A stretch of DNA of 64,000 nt, taken from an uncultured Algibacter sp. GTDB lineage: Bacteria > Bacteroidota > Bacteroidia > Flavobacteriales > Flavobacteriaceae. The translations under genes and the position numbers were made by a program. The notes under the pieces were generated by a model, which saw only the letters and a list, made by a program, of their open reading frames with translations, was not told the origin of the DNA and did no database searches. Of this stretch, positions 46,826-55,498 are shown piece by piece (positions within the stretch are counted from its first letter, which is position 1; each line of letters starts with the position of its first letter). Location of the stretch: positions 267,159 to 331,158 of the forward strand of contig CANMZT010000003.1 in assembly GCA_947502405.1 (NCBI GenBank), written 5' to 3'.

Positions 46826-47059
46826 ATGTCAGACATTGCATCAAGAGTAAAAGCGATTATCGTAGACAAGTTAGGAGTAGATGAAAACGAAGTTGTTACT
46901 GAAGCTAGCTTCACAAACGATTTAGGAGCAGACTCTTTAGACACTGTGGAATTAATTATGGAGTTCGAAAAAGAATTCGATATTCAAATACCAGACGACC
47001 AAGCAGAGAACATCGCAACAGTTGGTCAAGCTATTTCTTATATAGAAGAAGCAAAATAA
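46826..47059 (+). CDS. acpP: Acyl carrier protein
   Basis: This 77-residue acidic four-helix protein carries growing acyl chains in type-II fatty acid synthesis. The phosphopantetheine serine is Ser37 in [13 protein letters not shown]. It is first in the operon acpP-fabF-rnc, the arrangement common in bacteria. Confidence 0.97.
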   Translation: MSDIASRVKAIIVDKLGVDENEVVTEASFTNDLGADSLDTVELIMEFEKEFDIQIPDDQAENIATVGQAISYIEEAK

Positions 47060-47080
47060 GTAAAACAATCAAAATACTTT

Positions 47081-48331
47081 ATGGAATTAAAGCGAGTTGT
47101 AGTCACAGGATTGGGCGCTTTAACACCAATTGGTAATACCAAAGATGAATATTGGGAAGGACTAATTAGTGGTAAAAGTGGAGCTGCGCCTATAACATAT
47201 TATGATACCGAAAAGTTTAAAACAAAGTTTGCATGCGAACTTAAAAACTTTAACGTAACAGACTTTTTAGACAGAAAAGAGGCTCGTAAAATGGACAAGT
47301 TTGCACAATACGCTATGGTAGCGGCAGACGAGGCAATTGCTGATGCTAAATTGAATCTTGATGAGGTCAATAAATTACGTGTTGGTGTTATATGGGGAGC
47401 AGGTATTGGTGGATTAGAAACCTTTCAGCAAGAAGTTTTAAACTTTGCTGCGGGTGATGGTACACCAAGATTCAATCCATTCTTTATTCCAAAAATGATT
47501 GCTGATATCGCACCAGGTAATATCTCTATAAAACATGGTTTTATGGGGCCTAATTATACGACGGTTTCTGCTTGTGCATCTTCTGCTAATGCAATATTTG
47601 ATGCTTTAAACTCAATACGTTTAGGGCACACTGATGTTGTGGTTACAGGAGGTAGTGAAGCTGCAGTAACTATTGCTGGCATGGGCGGATTTAACGCGAT
47701 GCATGCCCTATCTACTAGAAATGAAAGTCCAGAAACGGCTTCAAGACCTTTTGACGCTACCAGAGATGGTTTTGTTTTAGGGGAAGGAGCAGGCGCACTA
47801 GTTCTAGAAGAATACGAACATGCAAAAGCTAGAGGAGCTAAAATATATGCTGAGTGTATTGGGGGAGGATTATCTTCTGATGCGCATCACATGACGGCGC
47901 CTCATCCAGAAGGTATTGGTGTTATTGCTGTAATGAAAAACTGCCTTGAAAACGCAGGTTTAAAGCCAGAAGATGTAGACCATATTAATACACATGGAAC
48001 TTCTACACCTCTAGGTGATGTTGCTGAGCTTAAAGCAATTTCAGAAGTATTTGGTAGTCACGCTAAGAACATAAATATCAATTCAACAAAATCAATGACT
48101 GGTCACCTTTTAGGTGCTGCAGGTGCTATTGAAGCCATTTCGGTTATATTGGCCATGGAGAACGGTATTGTGCCTCCAACAATTAACCATACTACAGTGG
48201 ATGAAAATATTGATCCTGAATTGAATTTAACCTTAAATAAGGCTCAAAAGCGTGATGTAAAAGTAGCAATGAGTAATACATTTGGATTTGGCGGTCATAA
48301 CGCTTGTGTATTATTCAAGAAAATAGATTAA
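47081..48331 (+). CDS. fabF: Beta-ketoacyl-ACP synthase II
   Basis: This condensing enzyme elongates acyl-ACP with malonyl-ACP. The 416 residues have the thiolase-fold triad Cys165 (VSACASSAN), His305 (NTHGTSTPLGD) and His342 (KSMTGHLLGAAG). The gatekeeper region SNTFGFGGHNA is intact. It starts 21 bases after acpP. Confidence 0.96.
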   Translation: MELKRVVVTGLGALTPIGNTKDEYWEGLISGKSGAAPITYYDTEKFKTKFACELKNFNVTDFLDRKEARKMDKFAQYAMVAADEAIADAKLNLDEVNKLRVGVIWGAGIGGLETFQQEVLNFAAGDGTPRFNPFFIPKMIADIAPGNISIKHGFMGPNYTTVSACASSANAIFDALNSIRLGHTDVVVTGGSEAAVTIAGMGGFNAMHALSTRNESPETASRPFDATRDGFVLGEGAGALVLEEYEHAKARGAKIYAECIGGGLSSDAHHMTAPHPEGIGVIAVMKNCLENAGLKPEDVDHINTHGTSTPLGDVAELKAISEVFGSHAKNININSTKSMTGHLLGAAGAIEAISVILAMENGIVPPTINHTTVDENIDPELNLTLNKAQKRDVKVAMSNTFGFGGHNACVLFKKID

Positions 48332-48338
48332 ATCCCGA

Positions 48339-49079
48339 ATGGATAGCATTCGTAACATACTAAATTCCCGTTTTAAACGCAACGGGAATTTTTTTATGGA
48401 ATTAACAAAAATACTTGGATTTAAACCAAAGAAGATTAAATTCTACAAAAAGGCCTTTACCCATCGCTCGATGAATATAAGAGATAGTAAAGGCAATCCA
48501 TTTAATTATGAGCGTTTGGAGTTTTTGGGAGATGCCATGTTAAGCTCCGTAATTGCATCACATTTATACCTAGAAGTTCCTAGTGGCGATGAGGGTTACT
48601 TAACTAAAATGCGCTCCAAAGTAGTAAGTAGAGAACACTTAAATGAGTTAGGGAAAGACTTAAAGCTTATAGAATTAGTACAAAGTAAAATCCCGTCAGG
48701 GCAATTTGGAGATAATATTCATGGCAATTTATTTGAAGCCCTAGTTGGAGCCATTTTTTTAGATAAAGGCTACAAATACTGCGAAAAATTTATCTACAAT
48801 CGCGTTATTATCCCATATGTGGATATTGAAACGCTTGAGGGAAAAGTAATTAGTTATAAAAGTTTATTGATAGAATGGTGCCAAAAGGAAAAAAAGACAT
48901 TTGGTTACAACGTTTATGAAGATACTGGAAATGATGATGTTAGGCATTTCTCAGTAAAACTATCTATTGATGATAAAGTGATTTCTAAAGCCAGAGCTAC
49001 TTCAAAGAAAAAGGCTGAAGAAAAAGCTTCAAAACGAGCCTTTTTTGCTTTCCAGAGCAGAATGTCTAAAATGATTTAG
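48339..49079 (+). CDS. rnc: Ribonuclease III
   Basis: This double-stranded-RNA endonuclease processes rRNA and regulatory RNAs. The 246 residues contain the signature YERLEFLGDAMLS, the second metal site FEALVGAIFLD, and a C-terminal dsRNA-binding domain (SYKSLLIEWCQKEKKTFGY ... SKKKAEEKASKRAF). It follows fabF by 7 bases, so acpP, fabF and rnc form one unit. Confidence 0.95.
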   Translation: MDSIRNILNSRFKRNGNFFMELTKILGFKPKKIKFYKKAFTHRSMNIRDSKGNPFNYERLEFLGDAMLSSVIASHLYLEVPSGDEGYLTKMRSKVVSREHLNELGKDLKLIELVQSKIPSGQFGDNIHGNLFEALVGAIFLDKGYKYCEKFIYNRVIIPYVDIETLEGKVISYKSLLIEWCQKEKKTFGYNVYEDTGNDDVRHFSVKLSIDDKVISKARATSKKKAEEKASKRAFFAFQSRMSKMI

Positions 49080-49197
49080 TCTATTCTATTAACGCTATTT
49101 TACTATAACGTTTTAGTGGTTTTTCTCGTTAAGAATAGCATAAACTTAACATAACTCACCGTTATAAATACTATATTTACGAAATTTAAAATAAGTT

Positions 49198-49683
49198 ATG
49201 GCTGTTCACAAACTTATTCTTGATGATGCTTTTGATGAAGCGTTATATACCTTAATAGCAATACATTGTAGATTGGAAGATTATCGATTAGCATATCTTT
49301 TAAATCAGCATTTGGGAATAACACTTTCTAGAAAAAAATCAGATATAGATTATAATGACGGACAGATTTCCTATTCTATTTTCGAATGGGAAGATCAAAA
49401 ACAACTAGTAACCTGGAGTTTAGTATCAAATATTTGTAAAATTGAGGAACTCCAACAATCAGACTATAAATCGTTGTTTGATAACCAACATAAAATAACA
49501 AAAACATTTCAATTATTGCCAGAATATAAAACGGTAAACTATTTTTTAAAAATAGATAGCGAATTCAGTTTCAGTAAAGAAAAATATATTCTTGATAGTA
49601 TATTAAAAATACCTCAAATTGCAACCGCTTACAGTGTAGATTCTAGCACATTGAAATCTAAAGATAATTTAATATTTAGCTAA
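49198..49683 (+). CDS. IPExxxVDY-family protein (variant motif)
   Basis: This 161-residue protein of the family is named for a conserved IPExxxVDY motif. Here the site reads LLPEYKTVNYFLKI, with Leu and Asn in place of the usual Ile and Asp. The N-terminus (FDEALYTLIAIHCRLEDYRLAYLLN) is conserved in Flavobacteriaceae. The function is unknown, and there is no signal or membrane segment. Its TAA overlaps the pyk ATG (TAATG), indicating translational coupling, a gene order I recall as common in this family. Confidence 0.82.
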   Translation: MAVHKLILDDAFDEALYTLIAIHCRLEDYRLAYLLNQHLGITLSRKKSDIDYNDGQISYSIFEWEDQKQLVTWSLVSNICKIEELQQSDYKSLFDNQHKITKTFQLLPEYKTVNYFLKIDSEFSFSKEKYILDSILKIPQIATAYSVDSSTLKSKDNLIFS

Positions 49684-51125
49684 TGGCTGTAGATAAGAAA
49701 ACAAAAATAGTAGCAACTCTTGGACCCGCTACAAGTACAAAAGAAGTTTTAAAGGGCATGCTTGAAGAAGGCGTTAACGTGTTTAGAATAAACTTTTCTC
49801 ATGCCGATTATAAAGATGTAAAAGAACGTATCCAGATGATACGAGACCTTAATGAAGAATTTGGATATACCGCTGCAGTTTTAGGAGATTTACAAGGGCC
49901 AAAACTTCGTGTAGGTGTAATGAAAGAGGAAGTTGTTGTAAACCCTGGTGACGAAATTATTTTTGCTACAGGAGAACGTTTTGAGGGCACAAAAGAGCGT
50001 GTTTACATGACTTACGAAAGGTTTCCACAAGATGCAAAACCAGGAGAACGAATTCTTTTAGATGATGGAAAGTTAATTTTTGAAGTGGTATCAACAGATA
50101 AAAAATCTGAAGTAAAAGCCAAAGTTATTCAAGGAGGTCCATTAAAATCTAAAAAAGGAGTAAACCTCCCAAATACAGATATATCGCAACCTGCCTTAAC
50201 TGAAAAAGATATTGAAGATGCTATTTTTGCAATAAGCCAAGATGTAGATTGGATAGCGCTATCCTTTGTACGTCATGCAGAAGATTTAATGCAACTTAGA
50301 GATTTAATCGCTAAACACGCCGATCATAAAATTCCAATCGTTGCAAAAATTGAAAAACCAGAAGCGGTTGAAAATATAGATAAAATTGTTGCACATTGTG
50401 ATGGTTTAATGGTAGCCCGTGGCGATTTAGGTGTAGAAGTTCCAGCACAAGAAGTGCCACTTATTCAAAAACAACTAGTACTTAGAGCCAAAAAGGCTAG
50501 AATTCCAGTAATTATTGCTACGCAAATGATGGAGACTATGATAGATAGTTTAACACCAACACGAGCAGAAGTAAATGATGTAGCAAATTCCGTAATGGAT
50601 GGTGCAGATGCCGTAATGCTTTCTGGAGAAACCTCAGTAGGGCAATACCCCGTGCAGGTTATCAGGCAAATGGCAAACATTTTAAAAAGTGTTGAGAGTT
50701 CAGATTTAATCAAAGTACCGCAATTGCCGCCACATATTCGTACTAACCGTTACATCACAAAATCTATATGTTATCATGCCGCAAATATGGCAAACGAAAT
50801 TAATGCAAAAGCCATTTCAACATTAACAAATAGTGGTTATACAGCATTTCAAATTTCAGCATGGCGACCATCATGTCATATTTTAGTATTCACATCAAAC
50901 AAGCGTATCTTAACGCGTTTAAGCTTGCTTTGGGGGGTTCGTGCATTTTATTACGATAAATTTGTAAGTACTGATGAAACTATTGAAGATGTAAATGCCA
51001 TTGCTTGTAAAAAAGGGTATTTAGATGTTGGCGACATGCTAATTAGTTTAGCAGCAATGCCAATACAAGATAAAGGAATGGTTAACACGCTTCGAGTTAC
51101 AGAAATTCAAACCTGTAATTTTTAA
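49683..51125 (+). CDS. pyk: Pyruvate kinase
   Basis: This enzyme transfers phosphate from phosphoenolpyruvate to ADP, the last glycolytic step. The 480 residues show RINFSHADYKD, GPKLRVG, the active-site signature IVAKIEKPEAVENID, VARGDLGVEVP, and the substrate stretch IIATQMMETMIDS. The C-terminal allosteric domain is shortened compared with the 500-residue enzymes. It is coupled to the IPE-family gene by the TAATG overlap, and element R4 follows 16 bases after the stop. Confidence 0.96.
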   Translation: MAVDKKTKIVATLGPATSTKEVLKGMLEEGVNVFRINFSHADYKDVKERIQMIRDLNEEFGYTAAVLGDLQGPKLRVGVMKEEVVVNPGDEIIFATGERFEGTKERVYMTYERFPQDAKPGERILLDDGKLIFEVVSTDKKSEVKAKVIQGGPLKSKKGVNLPNTDISQPALTEKDIEDAIFAISQDVDWIALSFVRHAEDLMQLRDLIAKHADHKIPIVAKIEKPEAVENIDKIVAHCDGLMVARGDLGVEVPAQEVPLIQKQLVLRAKKARIPVIIATQMMETMIDSLTPTRAEVNDVANSVMDGADAVMLSGETSVGQYPVQVIRQMANILKSVESSDLIKVPQLPPHIRTNRYITKSICYHAANMANEINAKAISTLTNSGYTAFQISAWRPSCHILVFTSNKRILTRLSLLWGVRAFYYDKFVSTDETIEDVNAIACKKGYLDVGDMLISLAAMPIQDKGMVNTLRVTEIQTCNF

Positions 51126-51141
51126 TTTATAATAAAAATTT

Positions 51142-51252
51142 GGGCGTTACCCGCAAGGGGTCGCGCTTTCCGTTATATCTTTTACACAAAAAAACCTGCT
51201 TTTAAAGCAGGTTTTTTTGTGTAAAAGGATGCCACTACAATCGCTAACGCGG
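51142..51252 (+). repeat. Structured intergenic element, copy R4
   Basis: It begins gggcgttacccgcaaggggt and ends atcgctaacgcgg, with outer stem GCGTTA/TAACGC. The internal arms are a long perfect hairpin that doubles as a terminator. It sits 16 bases after the pyk stop in the orientation of pyk. The right flank gcgggtctgtctgctaac is shared with R5. Confidence 0.75.
51179..51227 (+). terminator. Long hairpin terminator inside R4, after pyk
   Basis: A 24-bp essentially perfect stem (left arm 51179-51202, right arm 51204-51227) is built on acctgcttt / aaagcaggt, with A7 and T7 runs and acac/gtgt ends. The T-run gives a strong stop for pyk. The same arms are the variable internal stem of the element. 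Confidence 0.85.
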
Positions 51253-51315
51253 GTCTGTCTGCTAACTTTTGGATTTAGATCATGTTGGTTTTCTTTCTTC
51301 CAGTGTAAGCAGTTT

Positions 51316-52047
51316 TTAATTCTTTCCTACTAAAATAGTCACTCTAGCTTTAGCAATTACTGCTTCGCAATTAGTTATTGCGCTATCTAGATAAATTAAT
51401 GAACCACTTCCACTACTGGTATTGGCGTGGTAAACACCAGGTGTGTATTCGGTAAGTTGGCTAGCACCAGAACCTATATTATTACCTGTTGGCAGAACAT
51501 CTCCAGGTTTCCATGAGTAGGTTCTTCCAACATTAGAGGGTATTGGGTCAGGAGCGTAAGTAAGTATTTCTAGTCTGTAACTTATAGCGTTCTCTACGGC
51601 AAGCACTTCAAAATAGGATACAATACCATAACCACCAGCGCCTTCCCACCATCTACATTCAATATCATCAATCTCATAAATAATCACTTCAGGTTCAGTT
51701 GTAAAAAAGAATGAGGCTTGAGAGGTGCCTCCTCTTCCATCTCTAGCTTCCACATAACCTTCATAATTAGTTTCTGCTTCTAGCCCAGAAAAACTATAAG
51801 TTAAGGTTGTTCCCCCAGAAGCTATTTCTTGTCCATTAAGAATGATGGCATACGTTATAGTGTCGCCGTCAGGGTCTAGAGATTCAGTCCATTCAATGGT
51901 CGCACCATCAAAACGCGTATCAGTTGTATTTGCTGAGAAAATTGAAGGAGGATTGTTGTTTGGGTCATTACCATCATCTTCATTACTGGAGCATGATATA
52001 AATGTAAAAACCATTGAAAAACTTAAAAAGTAGAGTAATTGTTTCAT
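51316..52047 (-). CDS. Lipoprotein with fibronectin type-III domain
   Basis: This 243-residue lipoprotein has a lipobox ending in FISC (about Cys19), followed by an acidic linker. A fibronectin III-like domain follows (about 32-118, GATIEWTESLDPDGDTITY ... NYEGYVEARDGRGGTSQASF). The second half (about 120-243) has no recognised fold. It has four cysteines including the lipid cysteine. The role is unknown, and it is probably a surface or periplasmic adhesion module. Confidence 0.75.
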   Translation of the reverse strand: MKQLLYFLSFSMVFTFISCSSNEDDGNDPNNNPPSIFSANTTDTRFDGATIEWTESLDPDGDTITYAIILNGQEIASGGTTLTYSFSGLEAETNYEGYVEARDGRGGTSQASFFFTTEPEVIIYEIDDIECRWWEGAGGYGIVSYFEVLAVENAISYRLEILTYAPDPIPSNVGRTYSWKPGDVLPTGNNIGSGASQLTEYTPGVYHANTSSGSGSLIYLDSAITNCEAVIAKARVTILVGKN

Positions 52048-52253
52048 AAAAATTTTGTTTTTATTTGTTTAATATCTACTCATCGTTCTTCTGCGAAAAT
52101 GTCATCAAAATAATGTTAAATTTTATTTTAAAATTTGAAGAAAAGGCACATTAAATACTTAAACGACTATAGTGTTTGCAGTTAAGCATTAATTTATAAC
52201 TTATAGAAAGTTTTAAATGAAGTTGATTTATTTTTTGTAGATGAATTTAAATT

Positions 52254-53354
52254 TTAAAACTCAAATCTTAACTGCACACTAACACTCTTTTTTACCTCAG
52301 GTTTTTTCTTCTTCTCATTATTTAAATTAGACATCGAAATACCCAATAACCGAACAGAATTATTCAATTTCTCTTGGTATAATAAATCTTTAGCAGTTTC
52401 TAAAATTATGCTTTTATCACTTATAAAATAAGGCAAGGTTTTACTTCTAGTTTGCAATGTAAAATCGCTATATTTTATTTTTAGAGTTACGGTTTTACCA
52501 GCTACCTTGCTTTTTGCTAATCTTCTGGAAACTTCTTCTGCTATATGGTCTAGCTTTTCAAGCATAAAGATTTCAGAAGATAGATTTTCTCTAAATGTTC
52601 GCTCAGCAGCCAAACTTTTTCGAGTTCTATGAGGCTTAACGGTGCTGTTCTGAATGCCTCTTACTATGTAATAATAATATCTACCAGATTTGCCAAAGTT
52701 TTCATCCAGATATTCAATAGATTTTTGTTTTAAATCCATTCCCGTAAAAATGCCTTTTTGGTACATTTTTTCGGCGGTAACCTTACCAACGCCGTAAAAT
52801 TTCCTAATGTCTAATTGCTCTAAAAATTCCAAAACCTCTTCAGGGTTTACCGTTTTTTGACCGTTAGGTTTATTGTAGTCACTAGCTACTTTTGCAATAA
52901 ATTTATTAATAGAAATTCCTGCCGAAGCGGTTAAACCAACTTCATTAAAAATACGTGTTCTTATATCTTCAGCAATCATTGAAGCACTAGGATTCCCTTT
53001 TTTATTTGTGGTAACATCCAAATAGGCTTCATCTAAAGATAAAGGTTCAACCAAATCGGTATAATCATAAAAAATAGCTCGAATTTTTTTCGATATTTCA
53101 GTATACCTATCAAAACGAGGTCTGACAAAAATTAATTCAGGGCATAATTTTGCAGCAAGCCTTCCAGCCATAGCACTTTTCACCCCAAATTTTCTAGCTT
53201 CGTAACTTGCGGCACTTACAACACCACGTTTTCCGCCGCCACCAACAGCAATGGGTTTGCCTTTTAAGTCTGGGTTATCCATTTGCTCAACAGAGGCATA
53301 AAAGGCATCCATATCAACATGAATAATTTTTCTAATTGGTAAATCGACAGACAT
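52254..53354 (-). CDS. dinB: DNA polymerase IV
   Basis: This Y-family translesion polymerase has 366 residues. The palm carboxylates are in HVDMDAFYASVEQ (Asp14, Asp16) and LSLDEAYLD (Asp108, Glu109). The little-finger domain follows, and the protein ends in QLRFEF, a good sliding-clamp binding motif. It is monocistronic and divergent from the CYTH gene. Confidence 0.95.
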   Translation of the reverse strand: MSVDLPIRKIIHVDMDAFYASVEQMDNPDLKGKPIAVGGGGKRGVVSAASYEARKFGVKSAMAGRLAAKLCPELIFVRPRFDRYTEISKKIRAIFYDYTDLVEPLSLDEAYLDVTTNKKGNPSASMIAEDIRTRIFNEVGLTASAGISINKFIAKVASDYNKPNGQKTVNPEEVLEFLEQLDIRKFYGVGKVTAEKMYQKGIFTGMDLKQKSIEYLDENFGKSGRYYYYIVRGIQNSTVKPHRTRKSLAAERTFRENLSSEIFMLEKLDHIAEEVSRRLAKSKVAGKTVTLKIKYSDFTLQTRSKTLPYFISDKSIILETAKDLLYQEKLNNSVRLLGISMSNLNNEKKKKPEVKKSVSVQLRFEF

Positions 53355-53408
53355 ACTGTAAATTTAGGCATTAAATGCCTTTTAAATAATGTTTTTACCA
53401 AATTGTAA

Positions 53409-53882
53409 ATGATTGAAATAGAACGTAAATTTTTAGTAACATCTGAGGCTTATAAAACGGAAGCCTTTAAAGAAACCCGTATCATTCAGGGTTATTTAAA
53501 CTCTAATAAACAACGTACGGTAAGAGTTAGACTAAAAGGGGAGTTAGGTTATTTAACAATAAAAGGGGAATCTTCAAAAAATGGGTTGTCACGTTTTGAA
53601 TGGGAAAAACAAATAACAAAATCCGAGGCTTTAGAATTATTAGATTTGTGCGAACCAGGAGTTATTGATAAAATACGTTACGAAATCAAGTTAGGAAATC
53701 ATATTTTTGAAGTGGATGAGTTTTTTGGAGATAATAAAGGGTTGATAATTGCTGAAGTAGAATTAAATACCGAAAATGAATCTTTTGAAAAGCCAAATTG
53801 GATAGGAGATGAAGTTACAGGACAGGTGCCATATTATAATTCTCAACTAAGTAAGCAACCTTATAATACATGGAAATTATGA
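53409..53882 (+). CDS. CYTH-domain triphosphatase
   Basis: The 157-residue protein of the CYTH (triphosphate tunnel) fold starts with the signature IEIERKFLV (ExExK). Basic and acidic tunnel residues follow (RVRLKG, YLTIKGE, FEVDEFFGDNKGLIIAEVEL). Family enzymes hydrolyse inorganic triphosphate or make adenylate products; in this short form inorganic triphosphatase activity is likeliest. Its TGA overlaps the ATG of the next gene. Confidence 0.87.
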   Translation: MIEIERKFLVTSEAYKTEAFKETRIIQGYLNSNKQRTVRVRLKGELGYLTIKGESSKNGLSRFEWEKQITKSEALELLDLCEPGVIDKIRYEIKLGNHIFEVDEFFGDNKGLIIAEVELNTENESFEKPNWIGDEVTGQVPYYNSQLSKQPYNTWKL

Positions 53883-54436
53883 AAAAATTAGCAGTAGTAT
53901 TACTATTCATTTCGTTCTTTTTCGCTTGTAATCAAGAATCGAAAACAACAATATCTGATAAAAACGAAACTGTTAAAGAGGTTTCAAATAAAGTTACAGA
54001 TTCAATGGTCATTCAATCTAAAAACGTTATTGAGAAAGTTGTTCCTAAAACCATAAAACAAATTAAAGATGAGCTCAATGCAAAAGGTTACAAAACTTTT
54101 GATTATGTTGATAAAGAAACTAAAGATACTGTTTTAATGCAGCAATATTTTATGGCATTTTTAAAAAAAGGACCTATTCGTGGGCAAAATGAAGAAGAAG
54201 CTGCCGAACTACAGAAACTGCATATGGCACATTTAAAAAAAATGTACGACTTAGGTTATGCAGATATTTCTGGACCTTTTGGAGATGATGGTAATATGAG
54301 AGGAATAACTATATACAATGTACCAACTCTTAAAATGGCAGATAGTTTAGCAAATTCAGATCCTATGGTTATTGCTGGAAGATTAGAAATAGAAATTCAT
54401 CCTTGGTGGGCTGGTAAAGGATTTCCTTTAAGATAG
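53879..54436 (+). CDS. Lipoprotein with YciI-like domain
   Basis: This lipoprotein of about 185 residues has a signal peptide MKKLAVVLLFISFFFAC with Cys17. A longer reading from 53870 adds MEI and is less likely because ATG 53879 overlaps the CYTH stop (ATGA). Residues about 90-185 match the YciI-like ferredoxin fold (VLMQQYFMAFLKKGP ... KLHMAHLKKMYDLGYADISGPF ... SDPMVIAGRLEIEIHPWW). Exported YciI-like lipoproteins are common in this phylum. The function is unknown. It is coupled to the genes on both sides. Confidence 0.75.
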   Translation: MKKLAVVLLFISFFFACNQESKTTISDKNETVKEVSNKVTDSMVIQSKNVIEKVVPKTIKQIKDELNAKGYKTFDYVDKETKDTVLMQQYFMAFLKKGPIRGQNEEEAAELQKLHMAHLKKMYDLGYADISGPFGDDGNMRGITIYNVPTLKMADSLANSDPMVIAGRLEIEIHPWWAGKGFPLR

Positions 54437-54439
54437 ATA

Positions 54440-55318
54440 ATGTTGAAGTTTATTAAAACCTTTTTTCAGCGAATTAATATTTTAGTGATTATTGGGTTGC
54501 TCATTAGTCATTTTGTATTAAAGGACAGTTATTATGTCTCGTCTTTGTTTTATTATACATTTCCGTTACCAATTATTATTATTGCTATTGGACTTTTGTC
54601 AATATTTCAAAATAAAAAAACAAGAAAATACAATCTTATCTTAACATTACTATTATTGGTTGTTTGGTTTGGAAGAAGCTTTAAAGTGAATACCTCTGAA
54701 GTTATCAATGAAACAGACATAGAGGTTGTTTTTTGGAATGCTACTCATAAAAGAGAATTCAAACACGTTTTTGAAAAAGCTGAAAAATTACCAGATCTAG
54801 TTGTTCTAGTGGAATACCATGCTGAAGAGTTAGAAGAAACTAAATTGAAGCTTCCTGATTACTATTATTATTGGCATGAGCAAAGTGAAATTGGGGTGTT
54901 TTCAAAAAAAGCTATTGACGTAAAAAAGGTATTTACCTCTGAAGATGAAACCGTAGTAATTAATTTTACCTCCCACGGAATTAATTTTTACGCTATTGAT
55001 GTGGCTTCTAGTATGAATGTATTTAGGAAAAATCAAATAGCATTTGTTCAAGAATGTGTAGAATCAGAAAAAAAGACTATTCTTTTAGGGGATTTTAATA
55101 CACCATTAGAGTCAAAATTTTTAGAGAATATCAAAAATAATTTCAGACATGTTTTAGATGAAAAAGGAAATGGTTTCCGAGAGACTTGGTTTTGGAATAT
55201 CCCACTTTTATCTCTTGATCATATTTGGGTTTCTAAAGATTTAAATATTTTAAATGCAGAAAAAATCGTAACATTTAAGTCGGATCACAGTATGATTAAA
55301 ACTGTTATACAAAGATAA
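54440..55318 (+). CDS. Membrane-anchored endonuclease/exonuclease/phosphatase (EEP) family protein
   Basis: The 292-residue protein has about three N-terminal hydrophobic spans (about 10-27, 36-55 and 64-78) and a C-terminal EEP catalytic domain. Catalytic residues are in LVEYH, ILLGDFNTPLES, LDHIWVS and FKSDHSMI (metal-binding Asp/Asn/His set). The active site should face the periplasm. The substrate (phosphodiester, lipid or nucleic acid) is unknown. It starts 4 bases after the YciI-like gene. Confidence 0.82.
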   Translation: MLKFIKTFFQRINILVIIGLLISHFVLKDSYYVSSLFYYTFPLPIIIIAIGLLSIFQNKKTRKYNLILTLLLLVVWFGRSFKVNTSEVINETDIEVVFWNATHKREFKHVFEKAEKLPDLVVLVEYHAEELEETKLKLPDYYYYWHEQSEIGVFSKKAIDVKKVFTSEDETVVINFTSHGINFYAIDVASSMNVFRKNQIAFVQECVESEKKTILLGDFNTPLESKFLENIKNNFRHVLDEKGNGFRETWFWNIPLLSLDHIWVSKDLNILNAEKIVTFKSDHSMIKTVIQR

Positions 55319-55498
55319 ATATTGAAGTTTATCGTTTTGTATAGTTTTTGTATGGGTATCATTCGTTTTTAATGCAATTATATTTAAACAACTTTTCTTA
55401 ATATAGCTTAAAATAGATAGTTAAATTAGATATTACAGTAAAAACTATCGACTTAAAGTTATTGAAAAATCAAAAAACCAATCTTTTATTTAAGTTGT

